Shown here: positions 51,480-60,614 of the stretch, piece after piece
How the letters are laid out: each line of letters starts with the position of its first letter
Numbering within the stretch: position 1 is the stretch's first letter
Assembly (NCBI RefSeq): GCF_019774615.1
Contig: NZ_CP081496.1
Location: 3,906,001 to 3,970,000 of the forward strand
DNA from: Streptomyces sp. BHT-5-2
GTDB lineage: Bacteria; Actinomycetota; Actinomycetes; Streptomycetales; Streptomycetaceae
DNA length: 64,000 bases
Reading direction: 5' to 3'
Program-made: the position numbers and the translations under genes
Notes under the pieces: model-generated
Databases searched by the model: none
What the model saw: only the letters and a program-made list of their open reading frames with translations
What the model was told of the DNA's origin: nothing

Positions 51480-52522
51480 TGGCAGCCGACGCGGCGGACA
51501 CCACCGGAGGCGCGGCCGACCCGCCCACCGATGCCGTGCCGCGACGCTCCCTGGGCCGCAGCGGCGTCGAGGTCACCACGCTCGGCCTCGGCGGCGCCGC
51601 GTTTGCCGGGCTCTACAGCCCGGTCGACGAGGAGAGCGCCGCCGCCACCATCGAGGCGGCCTGGGACGCGGGCATCCGCTACTTCGACACCGCGCCGCAC
51701 TACGGCCTGGGTATTTCCGAGCGGCGCCTGGGCGCAGTGCTGCGCACCAAGTCCCGGACGGAGTACGCCATTTCCACCAAGGTGGGCCGCCTCCTGGAGC
51801 CGTACGAGGGGGGAGGCTCCGACATCGCGAACGGCTTCGCCGTCCCCGCCACCCATCGCCGGGTGTGGGACTTCAGCGCCGACGGGGTGCGGCGCTCCCT
51901 GGAGGAGAGCCTGACCCGCCTCGGCCTCGACCGCATCGACCTGGCCCTGATCCACGACCCCGACGACCACGGCGAGCAGGCGTTCCGCGAGACCTACCCC
52001 GCACTGGAACGGCTCCGCTCGCAAGGCATGGTGGGAGCCATCGGCGCAGGCATGAACCAGACCGCGATGCTCACCCGCTTCCTCGTCGACACGGACGTCG
52101 ACACGGTACTGTGCGCCGGCCGCTACACCCTTCTCGAACAACCCGCGCTCGCCGAACTGCTGCCCGCCGCCACCCACCGCGGCAAGGGCGTCATCATCGG
52201 CGGTGTCCTCAACTCCGGGCTCCTGGCGAACACCGGTCCAGGGGCCACGTACAACTACGCGGTGGCCCCCGGCGAGTTGCTGGACCGGGCGCTGCGGATG
52301 CGGGAGATCACCGAGGCGTACGGCATACCGCTGCGCGCCGCCGCCCTCCACTTCCCCTTCGGTCACCCGGCCGTGGCGAGTGTGCTGACCGGCGCGCGGT
52401 CGCCGGCGGAGGTTCGGGACGCGGCAACGCTCCTGAACGTACCCGTCCCGGCCGACGTGTGGGACGGGTTGCGCGCAGCGGCCCTGCTACCGCGCCACGT
52501 CCCCGTGCCGGAGGCCCGATAG
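51479..52522 (+). CDS. Aldo-keto reductase, probable L-fucose dehydrogenase
   Basis: ATG 51479 overlaps the SDR stop (TGATG). The 347-residue AKR has RYFDTAPHYGLGISERRLG (catalytic Asp/Tyr), Lys in ISTKVGRLL, and LDRIDLALIHDPDDH. This resembles bacterial D-threo-aldose 1-dehydrogenase / L-fucose dehydrogenase. It would oxidise L-fucose to the lactone with NAD(P). It is part of a chain of overlapping genes. Confidence 0.83.
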   Translation: MAADAADTTGGAADPPTDAVPRRSLGRSGVEVTTLGLGGAAFAGLYSPVDEESAAATIEAAWDAGIRYFDTAPHYGLGISERRLGAVLRTKSRTEYAISTKVGRLLEPYEGGGSDIANGFAVPATHRRVWDFSADGVRRSLEESLTRLGLDRIDLALIHDPDDHGEQAFRETYPALERLRSQGMVGAIGAGMNQTAMLTRFLVDTDVDTVLCAGRYTLLEQPALAELLPAATHRGKGVIIGGVLNSGLLANTGPGATYNYAVAPGELLDRALRMREITEAYGIPLRAAALHFPFGHPAVASVLTGARSPAEVRDAATLLNVPVPADVWDGLRAAALLPRHVPVPEAR

Positions 52523-52524
52523 CG

Positions 52525-52668
52525 ATGCGCATCACCCTGCACACCAAGGTCCGTGCGGACCGGATCGCGGCGTACGCGGCGACTCATCGCGAAGTGCCGC
52601 AGGAGCTGACGGCCGCCGTCCGCGCTGCCGGGGCCACCGCCGGTCTGCCCGTCGTGTGGGAGCTGTGA
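52525..52668 (+). pseudogene. L-rhamnose/fucose mutarotase with an in-frame internal deletion
   Basis: The 47-codon frame starts like the mutarotase family (MRITLHTKVRADRIAAYAAT, EVPQELTAAVRAAGAT). It then jumps to the family's C-terminal end, AGLPVVWEL. Complete members have about 105 residues; the middle, with the active-site His and the W..G/F.vleved region, is missing. The reading frame and the neighbouring genes are preserved. The gene is just 2 bases after the AKR stop, so it was once part of the operon. Confidence 0.75.
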
Positions 52669-52673
52669 GGCCC

Positions 52674-53516
52674 ATGGGCATCATCGACGCGCACCACCAC
52701 GTATGGGACCTCTCCGTGCGCGACCAGGACTGGATCTCGGGGCCCGAACTCGCCTCGTTGCGCCGCGACTTCGCCCTCTCCGACCTGGGACCGCAGACCC
52801 TCGTCACAGGCGTCGACCGCACCGTCCTCGTCCAGACGATCACGGTGGCGGAGGAGACCCCGGAGCTCCTGGCGCTGGCGGCCGAGAGCGACATGGTGGC
52901 CGGAGTGGTCGGCTGGACCGACCTCACCGCCTCCGACGTGGCCGGAGAGCTGGACCGGTTGCGTGCCCTGCCCGGCGGCGAGTGGCTGCGGGGCATCCGC
53001 CACCAGGTGCAGGGGGAGCCCGACCCCTGGTGGCTCACCCGCCCCGAAGTACTGCGCGGTCTGCGAACGGTGGCGGCGGCGGGACTCGTGTACGACGTGG
53101 TCGTCCTGCCGCACCAGTTGCCCGCAGCGGCGTCCGCCGCCCGGCACCTGCCCGAACTCACCTTCGTACTGGACCACCTGGGCAAACCACCCATCGCCTC
53201 AGGCCAGTTGGAGCCCTGGTCGCAGGCCGTCCGGGAACTTGCCTCGCTCCCGAACACCGTCTGCAAGCTGTCCGGCATGGTCACCGAGGCCGACTGGCAC
53301 ACATGGACGGTCGACGCTCTTCGCCCCTACGCGGAAACCGTGCTCGACGCCTTCGGCCCGCGGCGGTTGATGTTCGGATCCGACTGGCCGGTGTGCACGC
53401 TCGCCGCGAGCTACGCCGAGGTGGTGGACGCCACCGGTGCGCTCCTCGCGGGTCTCGGCCCGGACGACAAGGCCGCCGTGTGGACGGGCACCGCGGAGCG
53501 CGTGTACGGGAGGTGA
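52674..53516 (+). CDS. Amidohydrolase-2-type sugar lactonase (probable L-fucono-lactonase)
   Basis: The 280-residue TIM-barrel protein begins MGIIDAHHHVWDLS (metal ligands HxH), with GIRHQVQGEPDPWWL, FVLDHLGKPPI and metal Asp in MFGSDWPVC. These are the hallmarks of COG3618 lactonases. It would hydrolyse L-fucono-1,5-lactone to L-fuconate. It is the last gene of the operon, 5 bases after the broken mutarotase. Confidence 0.86.
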   Translation: MGIIDAHHHVWDLSVRDQDWISGPELASLRRDFALSDLGPQTLVTGVDRTVLVQTITVAEETPELLALAAESDMVAGVVGWTDLTASDVAGELDRLRALPGGEWLRGIRHQVQGEPDPWWLTRPEVLRGLRTVAAAGLVYDVVVLPHQLPAAASAARHLPELTFVLDHLGKPPIASGQLEPWSQAVRELASLPNTVCKLSGMVTEADWHTWTVDALRPYAETVLDAFGPRRLMFGSDWPVCTLAASYAEVVDATGALLAGLGPDDKAAVWTGTAERVYGR

Positions 53517-53663
53517 CCGGGCGAATCCGCTCCCGAGTTCTACGGGAAATGCCCCCCAGCGACCCAGCGGCGGCTCTTACGCGGCGTGCGGCTACTGGCA
53601 TCTGCGGTCTTCCTGTCCAACCGCTGACCTGCTCAGCGGGGCCGCTCGGCACACGCTGGAGGG

Positions 53664-53882
53664 ATGCGGTACGACGCGCCCATCGTGATCCACCGGCTGT
53701 CAGCGACCGGCGGTAGGCGAGTCGTCGCGCGTGGGCAGATTCTCGGGCTGGCGTACCGGGATGCTGACGTGATCGAGTTCCTGCGCCGAGCCGGCGTCGA
53801 CGCGTCCGAGGAGGTCCTCGACGATCCCGCCTGGGTTGAATGGCGCGGAGCGAAGCCCCACGAGTGGGGCGGCGACCGATAG
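53664..53882 (+). CDS. Small uncharacterised protein
   Basis: GGAGGG precedes ATG 53664. The 72-residue product (YDAPIVIHRLSATGGRRVVA, LGLAYRDADVIEFLRRAG, DDPAWVEWRGAKPHEWGG) looks like a real small gene by its strong ribosome binding site and codon pattern. I do not recognise a function. It stands alone after the fucose operon. Confidence 0.55.
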   Translation: MRYDAPIVIHRLSATGGRRVVARGQILGLAYRDADVIEFLRRAGVDASEEVLDDPAWVEWRGAKPHEWGGDR

Positions 53883-54266
53883 GGAGCCCCACCGCGTCGG
53901 GGGAACACGGTGGGGTACGGGTGCACTGTGGCGGAGGGCTCACCTCCGCAACGCTCGGTCCGGCTGACAGACCGCACACGCGGCCCCTTCGCCCGGACGG
54001 GTGCGGAGCAGGTCCTGATTGTGGCGGTGCCCATCCTTCACCCGTTCGGGCGCACCTGATCGTGCGACCGTGCATGGTCAGGTTGCTCAGGCCAGGCCCG
54101 GGTTCCCCGGGAGATGTGTCACTTCCGTCGGACTGCTCGGAAAGCGAGCGGGTGGCGAAGGCAGTCAGCATGGCCCGGGAGACGGTGGTCCGGCGCGTCC
54201 GTTGCGCGGGGCGCTCGGCCCATCGGCCGGCTCATCATCCGGTTCCACGGACACGTGGAGGACACC
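53883..54266. other. Intergenic region, no gene recognised
   Basis: No frame resembles a protein. The 3' end contains the promoter and the GGAGGACACC ribosome binding site of the next gene. Confidence 0.3.
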
Positions 54267-54818
54267 ATGCGAATGAACCGCCCGCGCGGCACAGCCGTCG
54301 CAACCATGGCGCTCGCCATGGCCGGACTCACTGTTCCGGCCACGGCGGCAGCCCCGGTCGCCGGAGCCGACGCCACCTTCCTCAAGATGATTCACCAGGG
54401 CAATCTCGCCGAGATCGCCACCGCCAAGGATGCCCAGAAGCACACCACCAGCACCTGTGTGAAACAGGCAGCGGACATGTTCGTGCGCGACCACACCACG
54501 TTCGATGCGCAGGTCGTGGCGCTGGCCCGCAGCAAGGGAATCACCCTGCCCTCCACGGCGGCAGCCACCCAGCTGAATCAACTCACCACTCTGAAGTCCC
54601 TGCACGGTAAGCGGAACTACAAGCAGGTGTGGTTGCAGGTCCAGGACACGAGCCACCGGCAGGCCCTCGCGCTGATCGACAAGGAAGTGTCCTCCGGCAA
54701 GGACTCCAAGATCCGCGCGACCGCCCGAGCCGCCCGGCCCACAGTGGCAAAGCACCTCCAGGCGGTCAGCGGCGGAACCTGCCACGCCGTCAAGGTACGG
54801 ACGGGCACCCGAACCTGA
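54267..54818 (+). CDS. Secreted DUF4142-like helical protein
   Basis: GTGGAGG precedes ATG 54267. The 183-residue precursor has a Sec signal peptide (ALAMAGLTVPATAAAPVAGA). A ferritin-like DUF4142 domain follows (ADATFLKMIHQGNLAEIATA, ADMFVRDHTTFDAQVVAL, VQDTSHRQALALIDKEV). The family is common in actinobacteria and its function is unknown. His and Glu residues suggest a possible metal site. Confidence 0.78.
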   Translation: MRMNRPRGTAVATMALAMAGLTVPATAAAPVAGADATFLKMIHQGNLAEIATAKDAQKHTTSTCVKQAADMFVRDHTTFDAQVVALARSKGITLPSTAAATQLNQLTTLKSLHGKRNYKQVWLQVQDTSHRQALALIDKEVSSGKDSKIRATARAARPTVAKHLQAVSGGTCHAVKVRTGTRT

Positions 54819-55089
54819 TCGCCGACACCGGAGATGGCAGTCAGAGGGCGGCGGCAGCAACGCATGCCGCCGCTCTGCGGCTCAGCTGGACGTAACGAAC
54901 GCCACCACCAAGGCCGTTGAGGTATGACTGGACAAGAAAAACCGCTCCGGAACACCGGCTGCGGTGGTCCCAGCAGGTCGCACCCCGCCGCCTGATCTGT
55001 GAAGGCGTCGGAGCGGTTCTGCTGGTCGGCGGCATCGGCGTCGGCTTCTGGTTGTCGCGGCGTACGGTCCGGCACAGGGCGATGCGCGC
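54819..55089. other. Intergenic region, no gene recognised
   Basis: A minus-strand frame (SYLNGLGGGVRYVQLSRRAA) runs through here but has no start or family resemblance. The right part may be the ruined 5' half of the LysR remnant. Confidence 0.25.
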
Positions 55090-55514
55090 TTGACTCAACT
55101 GTCGCTACGGGAGGAACCGCTCGATGTGATCGTGCCGGCCAGGCACCGCTTCGCGGCCCGCACGGACGGCATCGATCTGGCGGAGGCCGCCGAGGAGACA
55201 TGGGTCAGGGCCGGAGACCCGCACGATCAAGAGCAACTACTGACGGCGGCCGGGCTCGCGGCCGGGTTCACACCTGGACGGCGCATGCTGCGGTGGGCTG
55301 GTACGCGGTGGCCGCGCTGGTCGCCCACGGCTTCGGGACCGCGCTGGTGCCGCGCCTCGCACCGGTTCCGCGGGAGCCGAAGCTGGTACGGGTGCCCTTG
55401 CGCGATTCCCCTTCGCCGGTACGGCGTTTGGTCGCCAGGGGCCCAGCAGGTGACACCGACGCCCGGCCGTTCCCGGCCTGGCCGCCCGGGCCGGTGCCTG
55501 TGAACGGGAGTTGA
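55090..55514 (+). pseudogene. C-terminal, frameshifted remnant of a LysR-type regulator
   Basis: One frame encodes LREEPLDVIVPARHRFAART, WVRAGDPHDQEQLLTAAGLA, part of a LysR effector domain. After about 55265 the match continues in another frame as AALVAHGFGTALVPRLAPVP, LVRVPLRDSPSPVRRLVA. The HTH half is missing. It is non-functional. Confidence 0.6.
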
Positions 55515-55590
55515 CGTCCGGGGCGTGCTCGGATCTGGCGCTGCGATGCCCGACCTTCGCTTCCGGCAACCGGCCTTCAGGGCACAGGTC

Positions 55591-55992
55591 TCAGCTGCGC
55601 CGGGCGGCGGATTCGCGCTGCGGTTCCTGGGCTGGCAGCGCCTCGTCGGTCAGGCCGAGGCGAAGGTGCTCGACGTGGTAGAGGGCCTGGTCGAGGAGTT
55701 CGGCGACGTGGTTGTCGTAGAGGGCGTAGACGACCGAGCGGCCCTTGCGGGTGCCGGTGACGAGGCCGAGGTTGCGCAGCAGCCGCAGCTGGTGGGAGCA
55801 GGCGGACTGCTCCATGCCCACCTCGGTGGCCAGTTCGGTCGCCGGCAGGGCTCCTTCCCGCAGGCGCGCGAGGATGAGCAGGCGGGAGGGGGTGGCCAGG
55901 GCCTGCAGGGTCGTGGCGACCTTGGCGGCGCTGGCCGCGTCCAGGCGTGCACGCGGGACGTTGCTGGAAGGCGGTGCGGCTCCGTGACCCAT
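55591..55992 (-). CDS. nmtR: NmtR-type nickel/cobalt-sensing ArsR repressor
   Basis: I chose ATG 55992, giving the NmtR-like N-terminus MGHGAAPP, whose Gly/His ligate Ni2+; upstream in-frame ATGs exist. The 133-residue protein reads VATTLQALATPSRLLILARL, ATELATEVGMEQSACSHQLR and the alpha-5 sensor DNHVAELLDQALYHVEHL (D..H..H..H ligands). It should repress the divergent P-type ATPase gene and lose DNA affinity when Ni2+ or Co2+ is bound. The divergent layout equals the mycobacterial nmtR/ctpJ pair. Confidence 0.9.
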   Translation of the reverse strand: MGHGAAPPSSNVPRARLDAASAAKVATTLQALATPSRLLILARLREGALPATELATEVGMEQSACSHQLRLLRNLGLVTGTRKGRSVVYALYDNHVAELLDQALYHVEHLRLGLTDEALPAQEPQRESAARRS

Positions 55993-56021
55993 GCACCCAT
56001 GGTACGACGCGCCATGAATAC

Positions 56022-56037
56022 ATGAATCGATGTTCAT
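56022..56037. promoter_or_regulatory. NmtR-type operator
   Basis: ATGAA-TCGATG-TTCAT is a 5-6-5 inverted repeat in the 112-base gap between nmtR and the ATPase. A direct copy of ATGAAT (56014-56019) precedes it. It is the best candidate for the NmtR binding site. Confidence 0.6.
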
Positions 56038-56104
56038 TCGTTCCTGTTACGCTGGGTGGGATTGAACGCCGTCCACTGCCGTTCTCACTCAGGGGATCGC
56101 TCCG

Positions 56105-58084
56105 ATGTCTTCCACTCTCACCCGCCCTGCCCCGCCTGGGGACGCTGTCCGCGACGCGGCCGCGCCACGGCGCCGGACCAGGATCTTCGCGCTGCCCGAG
56201 GCCCGCTGGGCGGCCGCGGCGCTGGTCCTGTTCCTGATCGCGCTGCCGCTGTACCTGGCCGGTGCGCCGAGCTGGACGTGGGGGTCGCTGTTCACCCTCA
56301 CCTACGTCGCCGGCGGCTGGGAGCCGGGCTGGGCAGGTTTGCAGGCCCTACGGGAGAAGACCCTCGACGTGGACCTGCTGATGGTGGTCGCCGCGCTCGG
56401 GGCAGCGGCGATCGGGCAGGTGCTGGACGGTGCGCTGCTGATCGTCATCTTCGCCACCTCCGGCGCCCTGGAGGCGATCGCCACCGCCCGCACCGCCGAC
56501 TCGGTGCGCGGTCTGCTCGACCTCGCCCCCACCACCGCCACCCGGCTCGCCGAGGACGGCAACGAGGAGACGGTGCCGACCGCGCGACTCGGCGTGGGCG
56601 ACACCGTCCTCGTACGTCCCGGTGAGCGGATCGGCGCCGACGGCCGGGTGCTGGACGGAGCCAGCGAGGTGGATCAGGCCACGATCACCGGCGAGCCCCT
56701 GCCGGTGGCCAAGCAGGAGGGCGACGAGGTCTTCGCCGGCACCCTGAACGGCACCGGAGCGCTGCGAGTGACGGTCGAGCGCGACCCGTCCGATTCGGTG
56801 ATCGCCCGGATCGTGGCCATGGTCGAGGAAGCCTCCGAGACCAAGGCCCCCACCCAGCTGTTCATCGAGAAGGTCGAACAGCGTTACAGCCTCGGCATGG
56901 TCGCCGCCACCCTCGCCCTGTTCGTCCTTCCGCTGGCCTTCGGCGCCGATCTGCGGACCACGCTGCTGCGCGCCATGACCTTCATGATCGTCGCCTCGCC
57001 GTGTGCGGTCGTGCTGGCGACCATGCCACCGCTGCTGTCGGCCATCGCCAACGCCGGCCGCCACGGCGTGCTGGTCAAGTCCGCCGTGGTCATGGAACGT
57101 CTGGGACAGGTGGACGCGGTCGCCCTGGACAAGACCGGCACGCTGACCGAGGGGACCCCGCGCGTCACCGAAGTCCGCCCGCTGGCCGGCTCCGGGCTGA
57201 CCGAGGACGAGTTGCTGCGGATTGCGGCCGCGGCCGAGCATCCCAGTGAGCATCCGCTGGCCCGCGCGATCGTGGACGCCGCTCGTGCCCGCACCCTGGA
57301 CATCCCGCTGGTGGAGAACTTCGGTTCCACCCCCGGCGCCGGCGTGACGGCCACGGTGGAGGGCAGGGCCGTTGCGATCGGCAGCCCCGCCCGTCTGTTG
57401 GACGACCACCCCGCCCACCGGGCCCTCGCCGTGGCCGCGGGCCTGGAGGAAGCGGGCCGCACCGCCGTACTGGTCACCCTCGACGGGACGCCGGTGGGGA
57501 TGCTGGGCATCGCCGACCGGCTGCGCGAGGAGGCCGCGGTCACCGTCGCCGCCCTGGGCGAGCTGACGGGCACCACCCCGGTGCTGGTCACCGGTGACAA
57601 CCCGCGCGCGGCCACCCGGCTCGCCGAGGAGGTCGGCATCACGGACGTCCGGGCCGGGATGCTGCCGCAGGACAAGGTGCGCGCGGTGCGCGAGTTGGAG
57701 CAGGCGGGGCGGAAGGTGCTGGTGGTCGGCGACGGCGTCAACGACGCCCCTGCCCTGGCTGCCGCCCACACCGCCGTCGCGATGGGCCGCGCCGGCTCCG
57801 ACCTCGCCCTGGAGACCGCCGACGCCGTCGTGGTGCGCGACGAGCTGGCCACCATCCCCGCCGTCGTCCGCCTCTCCCGCCGCGCCCGCCGTCTGGTCGT
57901 GCAGAACCTGGTCATCGCCGCGGTGTTCATCACCGGCCTGGTCGTCTGGGACCTGGTCGGCGCCCTGCCGCTCCCGTTGGGTGTCGCAGGCCACGAGGGC
58001 TCCACCGTCATCGTGGGCCTCAACGGCCTTCGCCTGCTGGCCGACACCGCCTGGCGCCGCGCCCACGGCGAGGGCGTGCGGTGA
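56105..58084 (+). CDS. P1B-4-type metal efflux ATPase (CtpJ-like)
   Basis: The 659-residue protein has TM6 SPC in FMIVASPCAVVL, the phosphorylation site ALDKTGTLTEG, TGES-like TITGEPLPV, HP motif in AEHPSEHPLA, and GDGVNDAPAL. The TM8 motif HEGST matches the P1B-4 signature HEGGST. P1B-4 pumps export Co2+, Zn2+ or Ni2+. There is no N-terminal Cys metal-binding domain. NmtR next door indicates Ni/Co as inducer. Confidence 0.9.
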   Translation: MSSTLTRPAPPGDAVRDAAAPRRRTRIFALPEARWAAAALVLFLIALPLYLAGAPSWTWGSLFTLTYVAGGWEPGWAGLQALREKTLDVDLLMVVAALGAAAIGQVLDGALLIVIFATSGALEAIATARTADSVRGLLDLAPTTATRLAEDGNEETVPTARLGVGDTVLVRPGERIGADGRVLDGASEVDQATITGEPLPVAKQEGDEVFAGTLNGTGALRVTVERDPSDSVIARIVAMVEEASETKAPTQLFIEKVEQRYSLGMVAATLALFVLPLAFGADLRTTLLRAMTFMIVASPCAVVLATMPPLLSAIANAGRHGVLVKSAVVMERLGQVDAVALDKTGTLTEGTPRVTEVRPLAGSGLTEDELLRIAAAAEHPSEHPLARAIVDAARARTLDIPLVENFGSTPGAGVTATVEGRAVAIGSPARLLDDHPAHRALAVAAGLEEAGRTAVLVTLDGTPVGMLGIADRLREEAAVTVAALGELTGTTPVLVTGDNPRAATRLAEEVGITDVRAGMLPQDKVRAVRELEQAGRKVLVVGDGVNDAPALAAAHTAVAMGRAGSDLALETADAVVVRDELATIPAVVRLSRRARRLVVQNLVIAAVFITGLVVWDLVGALPLPLGVAGHEGSTVIVGLNGLRLLADTAWRRAHGEGVR

Positions 58085-58132
58085 CCGCGCCCGAACCGCC
58101 CTTGGTACCCACCCCCGATCCCACCCCCGATC

Positions 58133-58765
58133 TCAACCGATCCCCGTGACCGTCGAGGCCACGGACAGGGCCAAGGCAACGAGCGCTCCCGCAGCACAGT
58201 AGAGCCGCAACCGGCGCCGATCACCACGGTGACGCAGCTGACGAAGGTGGCGCAGATACAGCGCGGTGGCCCCGGCGAAGGTCAGACCGCCGGCGATGAA
58301 CCACGGCCCCCACAGGTAGAGGTACCAGCCAGTCAGCGCAGCCAGATCCGGCTCGACAGCGGCGACGCCGGTCTCGACCAGCATGCCGTGGAGGACGAAG
58401 AGGCCACCATGCCAGGTGAGCAGGATCGCCGCGCCACCGCCGCAGAACACCAGGAGCCGGCTGATCCGCATGCCCCGCGGTCGCGTCAGACCGATGCCGA
58501 CCAGGGCCCCGACGAGCTTCAGAAGGCCGGTCACCACCAGGACCGTCAAGAACCACGGCACTCCGTCGCGAGCGAGCCGCACCAATGACGGCGACACCGT
58601 CGACCGGGCGCCGAAGGTGTTGCCCGTCGCCCAGACGAAGCTGGGCACCGCGAACAGGAACCCCCATACCGCAGCGGCGTATCCAGGCCATCTGCTCAGG
58701 TGGAGGCGGAGCGCCGAGTCGGGATCGGGACGCGCCTCGTCGCCCAAGGAACGCATGATTGACAT
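58133..58765 (-). CDS. DUF3995-like four-TM membrane protein
   Basis: From ATG 58765 the 210-residue protein has four membrane segments, including YAAAVWGFLFAVPSFVWATGN and YLWGPWFIAGGLTFAGATAL. The conserved Trp/Gly pattern recalls DUF3995-type proteins. It converges on the ATPase gene. Function unknown. Confidence 0.68.
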   Translation of the reverse strand: MSIMRSLGDEARPDPDSALRLHLSRWPGYAAAVWGFLFAVPSFVWATGNTFGARSTVSPSLVRLARDGVPWFLTVLVVTGLLKLVGALVGIGLTRPRGMRISRLLVFCGGGAAILLTWHGGLFVLHGMLVETGVAAVEPDLAALTGWYLYLWGPWFIAGGLTFAGATALYLRHLRQLRHRGDRRRLRLYCAAGALVALALSVASTVTGIG

Positions 58766-58968
58766 GACTCGATCATGGTCCGTCCTGCCTTCCCGCGCCC
58801 GTCCGGGCGACCCTGGCAGGTCCAGCCCGCTCAAGTCCGCCTGGAGAGAGGGCCGGTGGCGAACGTCGCCGCGGCTCGCATCGCGAACGCACCCGTGCGC
58901 CCTCCGGGAACACCAGTCGCAGTGGCCGAGCGCCCCTGAACCGGGCGGTATCCACCTACCATCCCACC

Positions 58969-59880
58969 ATGCGCCACAGGTCTGCTGTAACAGTCACCGT
59001 GCTCGCCGGACTGGCCGCCCTGTCGGGATGTGCCACCGACGACGTACCGGCCATGGGCACTCTGGTCTCCACGCGACCCTCATCCTCACCGCCGGCAGGT
59101 GCCGCCGGGTCCCCGAACATCTGGTCCGCGCAACGGATGCGGAGCGCCCGGCCGTTCCGTCATGAGCCGGGGGTCTCGCACACCCCGCCGCCGACCACGT
59201 CCAACGCCCGGGTGGGCGCGCTGTTCAGCCATGGCGGCAGCGGCGACCACTTCTGCACCGGGAGCGTCGTGGACAGCCCCGGCAAGTCAGTGGTGATCAC
59301 CGCCGCGCACTGCATTCACACCGGCAAGGGCGGCGGCTACCAGACGGATCTGGCCTTCGTCCCCGGCTACCGTGACGGCCAGACACCCAACGGCACCTGG
59401 CCGATCACGAAGATGGTCGTGGACGACCACTGGGCGCAGTCCTCCGACCCCGGATACGACGTGGGGTTCGTCATCGTCGGCAAACTCGACGGCAAGCGGA
59501 TCGCCGACGTACTGGGCGCCAACACCTTCGGCTACGACGTCGGTTACGACAACAACGTGCGGATCACCGGCTATCCGGCCAGCGGCCAGGACCCCATCTC
59601 ATGCGAGAACAAGGCCACGAAGTTCCGAACGGGCCAGATGAAGGTGGACTGCACCGGCTACAGCGGCGGGACCAGCGGCAGCCCCTGGCTTACCCACTTC
59701 AACCGCACCACCCGTACCGGCGAGGTCATCGGTGTCATCGGCGGCTACCAGACCGGCGGCGACACCGACGACACCTCCTACAGCCCGTACTTCAACGACG
59801 CCATCAAGTCCCTCTACGACAAGGCCGTCAACGAGGAGAGCCAGGCAGCCGGCCACCCCTCGAACACACCGCAGCCTTGA
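58969..59880 (+). CDS. Secreted trypsin-like serine protease (lipoprotein)
   Basis: TACCAT lies 6 bases upstream of the ATG, so it may be leaderless. The 303-residue precursor has a lipobox (LAALSGCATD). A chymotrypsin-fold protease follows with catalytic His in VVITAAHCI, Asp in DPGYDVGFVIV and Ser in GYSGGTSGSPW. It should act outside the membrane. It is monocistronic. Confidence 0.86.
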   Translation: MRHRSAVTVTVLAGLAALSGCATDDVPAMGTLVSTRPSSSPPAGAAGSPNIWSAQRMRSARPFRHEPGVSHTPPPTTSNARVGALFSHGGSGDHFCTGSVVDSPGKSVVITAAHCIHTGKGGGYQTDLAFVPGYRDGQTPNGTWPITKMVVDDHWAQSSDPGYDVGFVIVGKLDGKRIADVLGANTFGYDVGYDNNVRITGYPASGQDPISCENKATKFRTGQMKVDCTGYSGGTSGSPWLTHFNRTTRTGEVIGVIGGYQTGGDTDDTSYSPYFNDAIKSLYDKAVNEESQAAGHPSNTPQP

Positions 59881-60138
59881 GACATTCGCTTGAGACACGC
59901 CCAGGCCGCCCCTCTTGGCGCCCCTGGGGCGGGCCACCGCGGGCGCGCGGATTGTCAGGCGCTTGTCGCATGTCCTCACGGGCGCAGTCGGCACCAAGTG
60001 GCCGCTCCGGTCGCAGCTCGAAGACATAAGAGTTTCCTGTGAAGGTGAAACCACCCCGCAACTTCCCCTGCTCCCAGGGAGTTTGAGCAGGCTGAGAGGT
60101 GCCGCTCCAGGCACCCGTAAGGCCCTAAGGACAACATC

Positions 60139-60558
60139 ATGAAGCGTGTCTATCGCCTCGCCGTCGCAGCCGCCCTCAGCACCGCGGCCATCACCGGAAG
60201 CACGGCGGCCGCCGTCGCCGCCCCGGCGCCCGGTGCCCTCGCGGCAGTCGCTCACCACCCGCTCCACAAGGTCGCCAAGCGTGCCCACGTCTCGGCGACC
60301 GCGGCGGCGAACAAGCACACCATCCGGGTGGGTCAGGAGCTCCGCATCACCGGCAAGGTGACCGGCGTCCGTCCGGGCTCGAAGGTCCGCCTCCAGCAGC
60401 AGGACCACCGCCGGTGGGTCAACCTGCCGGTCACCGCCACCACCCAGAAGCACGGCGAGTACCTGCTGCGCTTCAAGCCGACGCACAAGGGCCGCACCGT
60501 CTACCGCGTCGCCGCCGACCACGCCGTCTCCTCCGACGTGGTCGTCACCGTGCGCTGA
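60139..60558 (+). CDS. Small secreted basic protein with an Ig-like domain
   Basis: AAGGA lies upstream of ATG 60139. The 139-residue precursor has a signal peptide (AVAAALSTAAITGSTAAAVA). A His/Lys/Arg-rich mature region follows, with an Ig-like beta-sandwich (IRVGQELRITGKVTGVRPGS, VRLQQQDHRRWVNLPVTATT, YRVAADHAVSSDVVVTV). It resembles the repeat domain of bacterial surface proteins. A clear terminator follows it. Confidence 0.65.
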   Translation: MKRVYRLAVAAALSTAAITGSTAAAVAAPAPGALAAVAHHPLHKVAKRAHVSATAAANKHTIRVGQELRITGKVTGVRPGSKVRLQQQDHRRWVNLPVTATTQKHGEYLLRFKPTHKGRTVYRVAADHAVSSDVVVTVR

Positions 60559-60583
60559 CCTGATCGCACACCCACAGCGCAAC

Positions 60584-60614
60584 GGCCCGGAGGAGAGGCG
60601 CCCTCCTCCGGGCC
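60584..60614 (+). terminator. Terminator after the secreted Ig-like protein
   Basis: GGCCCGGAGGAG (60584-60595) pairs perfectly with CTCCTCCGGGCC (60603-60614) around 7 bases. The rest of the 312-base gap up to 60870 holds short inverted repeats but no gene. Confidence 0.72.

Noticed and set aside
54819..55089. Possible insertion-sequence remnant
   Set aside because: No transposase-like protein, terminal inverted repeats or target duplications could be seen.
60061..60130. CTGAGA and GGTGCC..GGCAC, reminiscent of a TPP riboswitch
   Set aside because: The other conserved TPP elements, such as the ACCTGATC-type 3' block, are missing, and the downstream gene is not thiamine-related.
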